Part shown: positions 55,549 to 64,000 of the stretch, one piece after another
Layout of the letters: every line of letters begins with the position of its first letter
How positions within the stretch are numbered: the first letter of the stretch is position 1
Origin: Neostapfia colusana
Lineage: Eukaryota > Streptophyta > Magnoliopsida > Poales > Poaceae
Direction: 5' to 3'
Assembly: GCA_030760725.1 (NCBI GenBank)
Contig: JASWHV010000013.1
Location: 34,320,699-34,384,698 of the forward strand
Length of the DNA stretch: 64,000 bases
Notes under the pieces: model-generated
What the model saw: the letters and a program-made list of their open reading frames with translations, nothing else
Database searches by the model: none
What the model was told of the DNA's origin: nothing
Translations under genes and position numbers: made by a program

Positions 55549-58500
55549 CTAATGCTCCACTTGGTCTTCATAGTAATATTCTCCTGTCGCTGATGATGAG
55601 ATAATAATGCAAGTTTGAGTACAATGATGTACTCAGCAAGTGCGGGAAAATGTGATATGTAGCTCATAACAAGGTAGGTATAAAAGGCTCATTGCAGAAA
55701 GCAAAGTTATTTATCAAAGCATGGTAAAGCAGCGACTCATCTTTAAGTGAATGTAATCCCAACATGTATTAAAATACCAATCATACCTCCATTATGTTCA
55801 TAACCAGTCATCAATCAACCTCATTCTCTGTGGCGGACCCGAATCCGCTCATCTGGGATCGCAGAGGGTGGTGCCGCACGATGCGACACCCGACAGCACA
55901 CGTCATAAGGACATATTATATTACATGGCAAAAACAACTGAACTGTACAAAAAGGTACAACTTCAGTTACAAACTAGTATTTATTTTACACAACGGAAGT
56001 CTACTCTGTACAACTCACGCCCGCCTATCTAGCAAAAGTCGGTTGCCCAGCCCTAGGGCAACTAACACTGGCTGCACTCCTCAGCTCAGCGCGGCGTGTA
56101 CGGCTCCCACTCAGCCGTGGTCCCCGACGGAGGGTAACCCTCACCGGTGGACTCGTACTCCGAGTCCGTGGGTGGCTCCTCACCTGAAAAACACTTAAGA
56201 AGCAACCGTGAGCACGGTGGCTCAACAAGGCTTAACCGACTCACCTAAGCATGAAACTCTACATGAGGTGTACAATAACATAGGATAGCAATGTTGCAGC
56301 AAATGGACACGCCTACAAGTTCATCCTTAGTTCATCTTTTAGCAACAAGTTAACAGTTCATGAAGCTGAAATTTAGTAAGCAATATTTGGTGGCACACAT
56401 GTAGCGATACAATTATATCATAACAGCAACATTGAATCATAGCATTCCATAAATTATCTACGTTACGATGCAGTGAACAAGCGGTACTCGTCACCGCGAG
56501 GGACGGCGAATCGACTCGATATACACCTGCAGGGAAACCCAAAGAGCACGTCACGTATGCCCACCCGTGGAGCTGCACAGCACGTTCACTCGATGTCGTA
56601 CGGGACAACCTTTCACCCAACAGCCCAAACGTTGAACCGGTCGCACCGAAACGAGCAGGAGGTTCCCCACCCGGAGCATCTCTCTATGCCTGTTGGCAGA
56701 TTTCCACCTGGCTGCCCTCAACCTACACCGATAAATCGGTGTGCTATGCCTCGACGCCCGGAGGTTTAGGCTACATCGGTTTATCGGGGCCCATATATCC
56801 GATATGCCTTCGGTACGTTCAATACTTGTTCAGCAGGGCCGCACACGGATCGGTCCTCAATCGACATGGACAGGGCTGGACACACAAGACTTCCTCTTGA
56901 CACACAAGACTTCCTCTTGCTGCGCCCTAGCCCCTGCCTGGTCTCATTTTCATTATTAAAGTGATCTCACGTCACTCAACCGAACCCGTGTGTCCCAAGC
57001 CTATCTAGCGAGTAGATTAAATCTACTCGACTTGTACTGAAGTCCTATGACTCATTAAGCATAGCCTGTCTACTCGAGGTCTTAGACACTACCCTCACTC
57101 TGTTAGGAACCTTTGGTTATGCAAGTGGGGTTTCATTCATCCTATACCTAATGCACATACATACTTCACCCTACGTATGTAAACAAAGTAAAAAAACTTT
57201 ATAAAAGAGTTAATGCAAACCGGGGCTTGCATTGTTGCTGCTGGTCAGGGGTTAGTTCTTCTTCTAGAAGCAGGAAGTCGAGTACCTCCGGAGCCTCCTC
57301 GCCTTCAGCGACTACACGATAATAAAATTCTACATATTAATGAATATGCACATGAGTTTATTGTAATGCTTCTACTATTAGTTCTAATAACCAGTTTCTA
57401 ACAACTGGAACTCTGTTCAAGAATTTAAAATGGAACTGGGGTTTAGTGGTTTGGGCTTGGACCTAAGCATATGGTTAAGTGTTAAGTGGTTTTTCCCCCT
57501 TCCATATTAATCCTTTAAGTGATTAAACGGGAAAGTGGTGATCCAGAGCTCCAATGGAGCTGAGAATTTTTGTGTGGGTTCCTTGTCACAAGAAAACCCT
57601 CTGTACCAAAATTTAGCACTTTTCATTGAGTGGTTTCCTCAGAATAATCCTCTTAGCAATTAAGCGAAGAAGAATTAATTCTAAGGTAACACCCCTGTTC
57701 ATGCCCAACTTAGTGAACTAAAATTTCCATTATAGCTCACAGAGTCTGCATGAATTTTCCTAGCATTTTTGGAGCTAAGATTTGCCCAGAACTGAATTTC
57801 CAAATTTTGGAAATTCTCTGAAAATGTTTCTGTGTTCAAATGAACACAGCACTTTCAAATTTGAATTTCTCTGATCAAATCAACTCCAAATGGCCTGACA
57901 CTTTTACAGGGGGGTTCACAAACATCCTAAAGAATATTCTGGCCAAATTTGAGGATTTTTGGATAAGCCAAACTCCCTCTAAAATTCTTTTGCTGAAAAT
58001 TTAAAGAATTTTACAGAATTAAATGATAGGTTTCATACAAATTGGGTTGCATATTTGGATAGAGCTATGCAAGATGAATCCAACCGAATTTGAATCACTG
58101 AATTTCTAAACTTTGGGCCGAAACTGGAATTGTTTTGGTATTGAAAAAGAACCTGGGCCCACTCTTTAAATCCCAGCCAGTGAGAACCGAGAACACGCGG
58201 GCCACAGGGTTACCCTGCACACAGCCACACGGAATCCTGGGCCATATTCGATCCGGTTTTAAACTCCTCCTCACTGACTGGTGGGCCTGCCCCACCCTTC
58301 TTCCTCCGAGCCTTCTTTCCCACGCGCTCGCTGACCTCGCCGGACCGAGGCGGCGCCTCGCCGGCTGAGTGTCTCCGGCCGTCTCCCGGCCAGAGGCTCA
58401 CCGCCTGGGGGTTTAGGGGGTCGGAAAACTTGTTTGTGGGCTCGGCTCGGGCGGTAGGGGACCGGAACTGTGCCGGCAGCGTGCGGCGGTCTCAGGGGAT

Positions 58501-61500
58501 GTTCGGCATCATAGCCCGGTGGTTCTAGCCTGCCAACGACTTAGCCCATCTGTTCTAGAGCACCAGTGGGTGCTAGGGAGGCACGGCAAGCACTCCCCTG
58601 CTCATGGCCACACATCAAAGGCGGTTCGCACCGTGCGCCCACTCCATACCGCACTGTTGAGCTCGGAACAACATAAAATACCCCACACCGCGTCAGTTTT
58701 CTAACTAGGGTTGTGAAGGGAAATCGACCGTTAGACAACCTAGTTCACGTGTGCACGGTCTGGTGGCCTAAGAACGACGATTACAGACGAATTTGACAGA
58801 TTCTCACCTGGAGGTCCGAGTGTATGTGCCTGGAGAAAAACGTCGAATTGACACTCGATGGTCCACCGTTGGGGCTGTGGCTTGGCCAGTAGCAGCGTGA
58901 CTATCCGGCGCGTCTCAGGGTGGCCTCGCTCGGCCGTGGAAGCCTTTGGTCCCAGCTGCCAATGGTGAGCCGGTGTCGGCCACTTCTCTCAGTTTCCGCC
59001 GATAGTTGCCGAGCTAGGTTTTGGTGGCGAAAACTCGGCCATCTTCGGGGTGAGGAGGTAGAGGACGAGTAGCTGGTGCGGTTTTGTGGCTAGGCGAGGC
59101 ACTGCTCGCGGTGTTTTGCCAGATTCTCGCTCGAACGAAACCGGCGGCGTGTACTCGGTCGTTCCTCAGGCAATAGAACACGGCGCCTCGGTTTGGCGGT
59201 GTAGGTGCGTGATGATCGGGCGGAAGCAGCTGACCAGCGCGAGGGAGGAAGCAGGAGCTGGCTGCGTAGCCTCACGCTAGGGCGTCCGGAGGATTGTCTC
59301 GGTGGCACTCCGGGAGCGATTGCTTCGGTGAGAAACTGAGCTCGTTCGGCTGGAACATCTCCCCCCACTGGACTGTGGGCCCAACCTTCCCCCCTAATCC
59401 TCTCTTCCCCATTTCTTTTGTAAATATCCCAGCTACTGAACATTGAATAAGAGACTTAGCCCCCAAGTATTGGTTTGAATTTGAGTTATCAAATTCAAAT
59501 TTTGTTGGGTTAAATTTGCTTCATGTTTAAACTGAAATTCAAATTCAGTTTTGAATTATTGCAAATTTAGCTCCCGACAAGATGAACTCCAATGGGGATG
59601 AAAATTGGTGGGCTAACTCAGAAAAATGTACTGAGTTTGAATATGAAGCCAACTTTTGAATTTGAGGGATGAAAGTTTCTGCAATTTGAATTTACATTCA
59701 AATTGGCCTCTTTTTCAAATACCTCCAAAAGTGCCTCAAAAAGTGTTGGATTTACATGAAACTTGGCCTGAACCTTCCCAAGACTTTTCAAGTCCTAGGG
59801 GTGAGCTCAACCTCTCATGTTCATGTGTAAAATTCTCACTTTGTGAAAGTGAAGGCTTTCCCCTCTAATCACTCTTTTGATGGAGGTTACTTGCTCTTCA
59901 CACTCTTTCATCATCTATCCACAACAAAAACTGTGGTGTTGTGAGGTGATGAAAAGTTTTTGCAAGTCCCTTTTCTTGGGCTTTTACATCCCTTCCCTCT
60001 TAAAAGAATCTCGTCCCGAGATCATAAAAGAAGAGACAGTGATGTAATAGGGACTTACCCGTGTTGAGACGCCATGAACTCTGGGTAATTTGAGCGAAGG
60101 AATTCCTCGCTCTCCCACGTCGCTTCTTCGGCGGTGTGGTTGCTCCAGAGTATCTTGTAGAACCACAACGTTCTGCTACATGTTGTTCGGGCTTTCTCAT
60201 CAAGAATTTCCACCGGATCCTCATCATATGTCAAATCCGGTTTCAGCTCGCCGATGTCTTCGGTAGTAACAGCAGCGGTATGTTTCAGACATTTTCTCAG
60301 CTGGGAGACATGGAAAATGTCATGTACACCAGCAAGAGATGCCGGTAGCTCCAATATATACGCTGCTGGTCCACACTTCTCGGTGATAGCCTAGGGTCCG
60401 ATGAAACGGGGAGCGAGCTTCCCCTTCACACCGAACCGGTGCACGCCCTTCATCGGAGACACGCGGAGGTACACGTGTTCACCAACATCAAAGTGCAACG
60501 GTCTATGCCTCTTATCAGCGTAGCTCTTCTGCCGGGATTGAGTGGCCTTCAAGTTTGCTTGAATCGTCCGAACGCGCTCTTCGGCGTCGTTCACCACATC
60601 AACCCCGAAGGTGACCCTTTCACCGGACTCGCACCAGTTTAATGGGGTGTGGCATTTTTGACCGTAGAGAGCTTCGTAGGGTGCCTTCTTGATACTCGCC
60701 TGATAGCCGTTGTTGTACGAGTATTCCGCCAACGGTAGGTGATCATCCCAGTTCCTACCGTGCTGGATGGCACATGCTCTCAACATGTCTTCTAATACTT
60801 GGTTCACCCTCTCTGTTTGCCCATCTGTTTGAGGGTGATAGGCGGAGCTCCTGATCAGCTCAGTACCCAATGCAGCGTGTAGCTGCTCCCAAAAGCGAGA
60901 TACAAATAATGCACCTCGATCCGAGATGATAGTCTTGGGTACCCCGTATAAGCACAAAATCTTTGCTATGTACAGCTCCACATATTTGCTGGCATTGTAA
61001 CGTGTATTCACCGGGATGAAAATTGGTGGACTAACTCAGAAAAATGTGCTGAGTTTGAATATGAAGCCAACTTTTGAATTTGAGGGATGAATGTTGCTGC
61101 AATTTGAATTTACATTCAAATTAGCCTCTTTTTCAAATACCTCCAAAAATGCATCAAATAGTGTTGGATTTACATGAAACTTGGCCTGAACCTTCCCAAG
61201 ACTTTTCAAGTCCTAGGGGTGAGCTCAACCTCTCATGTTCATGTGTAAAATTCCCACTTTGTGAAAGTGAAGGCTTTCCCCTCTAATCACTCTTGTGATG
61301 GAGGTTACTTGCTCTTCACACTCTTTCACCATCTATCTACAACAAAATCTGTGGTATTGTGAGGTGATGAAAAGTTTTTGCAAGTCCCTTTTCTTGGGAT
61401 TTTACATTCTCGCTTACGAATACCTTCTCGTATTCGCTACCATCTCACTAATACCATCTCATATTCGCTACCATTTCATCTCATAAAACAACTTCGTCTC

Positions 61501-62866
61501 CCACCGAGACCAACCTTGTTGCCATAACTCAACAGTCATTCAACCCATCTTATCACCCGGACTCAACAGTCCCAAACTAAACGAAAACCAAACCATAACC
61601 AATAACCATATCCAATCACCATCCCAACTAATCATTGAAGTTGGCCAGCCTCGTGACCGTAAGCTCGGCTATCATGATAGTTTTAGACTCTGCAGAGTTT
61701 GCACCTCTTTACCCACAAGTTTGTGATTTCGTCACCCGTCGGCGACTGCAGAACCTCCATTATACCGGTACACAACCGTCGGTGTATGGCCAAGAGATCA
61801 CAAAATAGCCTTTACAAAGGGGTTACTAGATGTATGGACTCACTAAGGTTTCACCGGCAGGCTAGAATCTCCAATTCTCCAACCCACGGGCCCCCTCTTG
61901 TGCCATGCAGTTCCCAGGGAAGTCCTCACTCGACTCCCATTCCCCGTGCCTTCCACGGTCCATAACAATCTAGCAACTTACCTAATTACTCAGCTAAGCC
62001 GCACCCATACTTGACCTTGTGGTGGCACTGTTATCCTGGCATGTGCTCGCATGAACCAGTCCTTAGATCAACGGCAAGTAAACCACCATCTCATGCTACC
62101 TCATTCACAAACCCAGTCTTGCCTAGATCTCCCTCTGATCCATGTCCATTATTAACATCAGTTTCTCATTATCATTACGAGTGCAGTTAGCTAGACACAT
62201 CTATCTCACTTCCCAATCCCATGGACTCAGCGAAGCTTAAAACAAAAACCATACACGACTCATAAACTTCCCTGGCTACAAGGGTGGTTTAACTAAAACT
62301 AGTAAACTCCTATAAAAGGGTTTCCCATCATGTTTGACTCAGCACACACGCCTTTTCGCAAAACAAAACAGTTTTCCCAAAAACATAGGATCAATATGGT
62401 CAAGGGGCACTTGCCTTGTTCTTGCGGTTCCGGTTGCTCTTGGATCTCGAAACCTTGTTGTTGCAGCTCGTCGTAGACAGCTCCCTGAGCTTGTCCTTCT
62501 ATACAGGATCACACACATACAAGATTCATAGCAATCAAAATCATGCACAAACTTTAACTAGATGCGATGATGCGTAAGCATGCTATCCTATAATGCAGTT
62601 TAGTTTTATTAGGTTGGTTTGTACGTGTTCTTGCACGGCTTGCATGGTTTTACGATGAACAGAGGTGTTCGAATCAGATGTGGACGTGGCGATGACCTGG
62701 TCTTTAGATCAACACGATCAACAAGTGATCTGTCCACGAGAAAGCTTCTGTTCGAAAGGAATCAAAGAACAGATGCAAAGAAAACACAACGATATCGTAA
62801 GGTGGTATTGGAGACCTACTTACGTTCTTCTCGGTCTCGGAGTCCTTCTCTGATCAGACAGATCAT
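55549..62866 (-). CDS. LTR mini-gene in solo LTR F: complete three-exon model, 55 residues
   Basis: Exon 1 CDS is 62866-62824 (ATG after a TATA box at about 63005; 14 codons plus one base; strong donor AAC/GTAAGT). Exon 2 is 62498-62415 (84 nt, acceptor CTGTATAG, GC-type donor CAAG/GCAAGT). Exon 3 is 55589-55549 (acceptor CATCAG, stop TAG). All junctions are phase 1 and the frame is open throughout. Exon 1 reads MICLIREGLRDREE; exon 2 includes AVYDELQQQGFEIQEQPEPQ; exon 3 ends TGEYYYEDQVEH. The product is acidic and Gln/Glu-rich, of unknown function. A short uORF (ATG ACT TAG) precedes it. Element E (5.6 kb) sits in intron 2, so the intact transcript would now be hard to make. Confidence 0.5.
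55829..59988 (-). repeat. Element E 3' LTR
   Basis: 4160 bp; minus-strand start TGTAAAAGCCC at 59988, end ..GGGTCCGCCACA at 55829. GC-rich centre at about 58190-59400, similar to D at 3360-4320. Contains the mini-gene exons at 57311-57231 and 56183-56086. Confidence 0.94.
56086..57311 (-). CDS. LTR mini-gene, E copy (two downstream exons)
   Basis: Exon a is 57311-57231 (81 nt, acceptor CGTGTAG, ending CAACAAT before GCAAGC). Exon b is 56183-56086 (acceptor GTTTTTCAG, stop TGA). Phase 1 at both junctions; 59 residues from the first split codon. Exon a holds AEGEEAPEVLDFLLLEEEL, exon b EEPPTDSEYESTGEGYPP and the C-terminus AEWEPYTPR, very like the B and A ends. Upstream, a strong donor CAG/GTGAGAA near 58806 closes a stop-free phase-1 frame of about 60 codons, a plausible 5' exon, but I find no ATG in it. 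Confidence 0.5.
59989..60002 (-). other. Polypurine tract of element E
   Basis: On the minus strand AAGAGGGAAGGGA directly before the 3' LTR, preceded by GGGACGAGATTCTTTT. Confidence 0.8.
60055..61012 (-). pseudogene. Element E integrase core and chromodomain-like tail (truncated)
   Basis: It starts within the integrase core at VNTRYNASKYVELY (the first catalytic Asp is deleted). It includes IISDRGALFVSRFW and YHPQTDGQTERVNQVLEDML (second Asp and Glu present), RGKL-type GPF region (KGKLAPRFIGP) and an in-frame TAG at 60391-60393. After that the same frame continues with the tail: GVHDIFHVSQLRKCL, LKPDLTYDEDPVEILDEK, TLWFYKILWSNHTAEEATWE and stop at 60055. One stop and the 5' deletion are the only lesions seen, which suggests a fairly recent copy. 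Confidence 0.92.
61013..61406 (-). repeat. Element E truncated 5' LTR (first 394 bp)
   Basis: It matches 59595-59988 at equal length (394 bp) with scattered substitutions and no indels seen. It ends at the LTR start GGGATTTTACA, followed by TSD TTCTC. Confidence 0.92.
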
Positions 62867-63000
62867 TGGGGCTCTCTTCCGGCGATCTTCCTCGCTGATC
62901 TCCGGCGATGGCTTACTCGGCGAGTTAGGGTTAGGGCTCTAAGTCATCGGCTCAGGAGTTGGAAAAGAAATTCGTGGTTTCAGGCAAGGGTTCTGGGTTC

Positions 63001-63010
63001 TATTTATAAT
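63001..63010 (-). promoter_or_regulatory. TATA box of LTR F
   Basis: ATTATAAATA on the minus strand, about 135 bp before the mini-gene ATG at 62866 and about 190 bp downstream of the tandem ABRE-like array. Confidence 0.6.
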
Positions 63011-63200
63011 TGGGAGAAGAATAGTCCTAATCTGATTGTATTCCGAATAAGAGTCCTATTCAGATCGTCGTTGAATCTTAACAACTTATCTTTAGTTGAT
63101 TTGGTGCGGCATCATTGTGGAATTCAGGACGGTTTCTCCTCTGTACCGATATTTCTACGCGTACAGAATCCAAAAACCGTTCCAGAACTCGTTACCTCCT

Positions 63201-63838
63201 CGGTGATGAGCTCCAGAAGCTCCACGTGTCCACTGGGCCTGGTCTCTTCCTTTCCGCATAGACGAGCTCCGGTTGTGCCGCGTGTCAGGCGAGCGAGACC
63301 CCCCTTCTCTTTCGGAGGTGAGCTCCATGTGTGCCACGTATCCTGGCGGTCGAGACCTCCTCTCTTATTCGGAGGTGGCTCCGGATGTGCCACGTATCCA
63401 TTCCGGACCTCCCTCTCTTCGGAGGTGAGCTCCGTGAATGCCACGTGTCAAGTAGCGCCGGACTTTCCTTTTTCCAGAGACGAGCTCCGAGGTAAACACG
63501 TGTCCAACAGTGAAGGACCTCTCGGAGATAAGCTCCGGTGATGACGCGTGTCCAATAGAACCGGACTTCTCGGAGGTGAGCTCCGAGATCGACACGTAAC
63601 CCGCGCCACTGGTCCTCTGATTTCCACGGTGACTAGCTCTGAAGGTGACATGTGTCCTGCAGAAATGCCTTTGCTTCTTCCGCAGAGGCTAGCTCCGGGG
63701 CAACACGTGTCCCACTGGGTCGGACCTTTCCCCCTTTGCGGAGATGAGCCTAGAGCCTGCCACGTAGCCAGTTTAGCGGCGGACCTCTCCCCACTTCGCA
63801 GGGATGAGCTCCGAACATGCAACGTGGCCAGCGGACCG
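63201..63838 (-). promoter_or_regulatory. Tandem ABRE/G-box-like array in the U3 of LTR F
   Basis: About 12 degenerate units of roughly 45-60 bp, each with GAGCTCC followed some 6-10 bp later by an ACGTG-type core and a GGACCTC/TTTCC spacer. On the plus strand four units have ACGTGTC exactly (near 63222, 63441, 63497, 63703); others are CGCGTGTC, CACGTATCC, ACGTGGCC. ACGTG[GT]C is the consensus abscisic-acid response element bound by bZIP factors. Units lie upstream of the TATA box in LTR orientation, as an enhancer would. The C LTR has a U3 of about 390 bp without this array. Confidence 0.7.
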
Positions 63839-63991
63839 TGGAAGTTGTCTTCGGCGCTCTCTGGGAACTGGATTTGGCTCTTTATTGGCTATCTTTTTGA
63901 TATTTTCCTCTGTTCCTACCTCTTTTAAAATGTTTTCTCTTCATGAAACATGAATATATGCACAAACCATAAATGAGGGTGTCACACTCAT

Positions 63992-64000
63992 ACTGAACAC
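63992..64000 (+). repeat. LTR G resumes
   Basis: The last nine bases after F's target duplication should continue LTR G beyond the window; too short to test. Confidence 0.5.

Larger units (their letters stand above)
55829..61406 (-). mobile_element. Element E: gypsy element with large internal deletion
   Basis: Minus orientation, TSD TTCTC (55824-55828 and 61407-61411). It keeps a full 3' LTR (55829-59988), polypurine tract, integrase and chromodomain-like tail, then jumps at 61013 into the first 394 bp of its 5' LTR. The junction lies in a 9-bp match, GGGATGAAA, present in both integrase and LTR. Family close to D. It is the innermost layer (B > G > F > E), so the youngest of that series. 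Confidence 0.95.
55239..63986 (-). repeat. Solo LTR F (C-related family, minus orientation), split by E
   Basis: Minus-strand start TGTGACACCCTC at 63986 and end ..GGGCGTCACA at 55239, with perfect TSD CTCAT (55234-55238 and 63987-63991). Without E and its duplicated TTCTC it is about 3165 bp. Its middle (61700-62000) resembles the C LTR at 40690-40950, and its end resembles 41230-41360. In LTR order it holds a tandem ABRE-like array, TATA box, exon 1, long intron, exon 2, intron carrying E, exon 3. No internal region is present. Confidence 0.94.

Noticed and set aside
63201..63838. CRISPR-like or satellite array
   Set aside because: Eukaryotic context, units diverge strongly and vary in length; the conserved part is a short ACGTG core, which fits tandem regulatory units.
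1..64000. Host protein-coding, rRNA or tRNA genes
   Set aside because: None seen on either strand; all coding signals fall inside the transposable elements described.

Overview
The window is nuclear DNA of a plant, almost certainly a grass. It holds no recognisable host gene. Everything I can identify is transposable-element DNA: Ty3/gypsy chromoviruses with unusually long (3.2-4.3 kb) LTRs whose pol ends in a chromodomain-like tail (Tekay/Del type), plus one CACTA (En/Spm) DNA transposon. Species cannot be read from this.

The layout is a nest. One old gypsy element, B (+ strand, 4992-54760 visible), has been hit repeatedly. Left to right these are: element D (- strand, its LTR at 653-4991 and leader at 1-652) in B's 5' LTR; a 7.3-kb CACTA (9091-16438, TSD GTG) in B's protease; solo LTR A2 (16819-20899, -, TSD CCGAT) between protease and RT; complete element A (21581-36966, +, TSD TACCA/TATCA) at the RT/RNase H junction; complete element C (38188-50849, +, TSD GAAAC) in the integrase; and LTR G (from 54761, +) in B's 3' LTR. 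G is interrupted by solo LTR F (55239-63986, -, TSD CTCAT), and F by element E (55829-61406, -, TSD TTCTC). TSDs and TG..CA ends fix most junctions to the base.

Coding content: A and C each carry an extra ORF (orf0) upstream of gag, then gag-protease-RT-RNase H-integrase-chromodomain. All pol genes are broken. In C the damage is only in-frame stops with no frameshift, and its orf0 is open. The CACTA has a decayed TNP2-type transposase and a nine-exon Transposase_24 gene with one premature stop.

Three observations stand out. (1) The LTRs of five families (A, B, C, E, F) share an apparent spliced mini-gene lying wholly inside the LTR. A 69-84-nt exon, always flanked by phase-1 introns, ends at a GC-type donor (GCAAG) and joins an acidic last exon with a stop codon inside the LTR. 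F has a complete three-exon model with ATG. (2) The orf0 of C starts with a near copy of the histone H3 tail, TARKSTGG, in exact H3 register from the initiator Met. (3) Solo LTR F has about 12 tandem units carrying ABRE/G-box (CACGTGTC) cores upstream of a TATA box. All calls come from reading the sequence by eye; no alignments or database searches were run.
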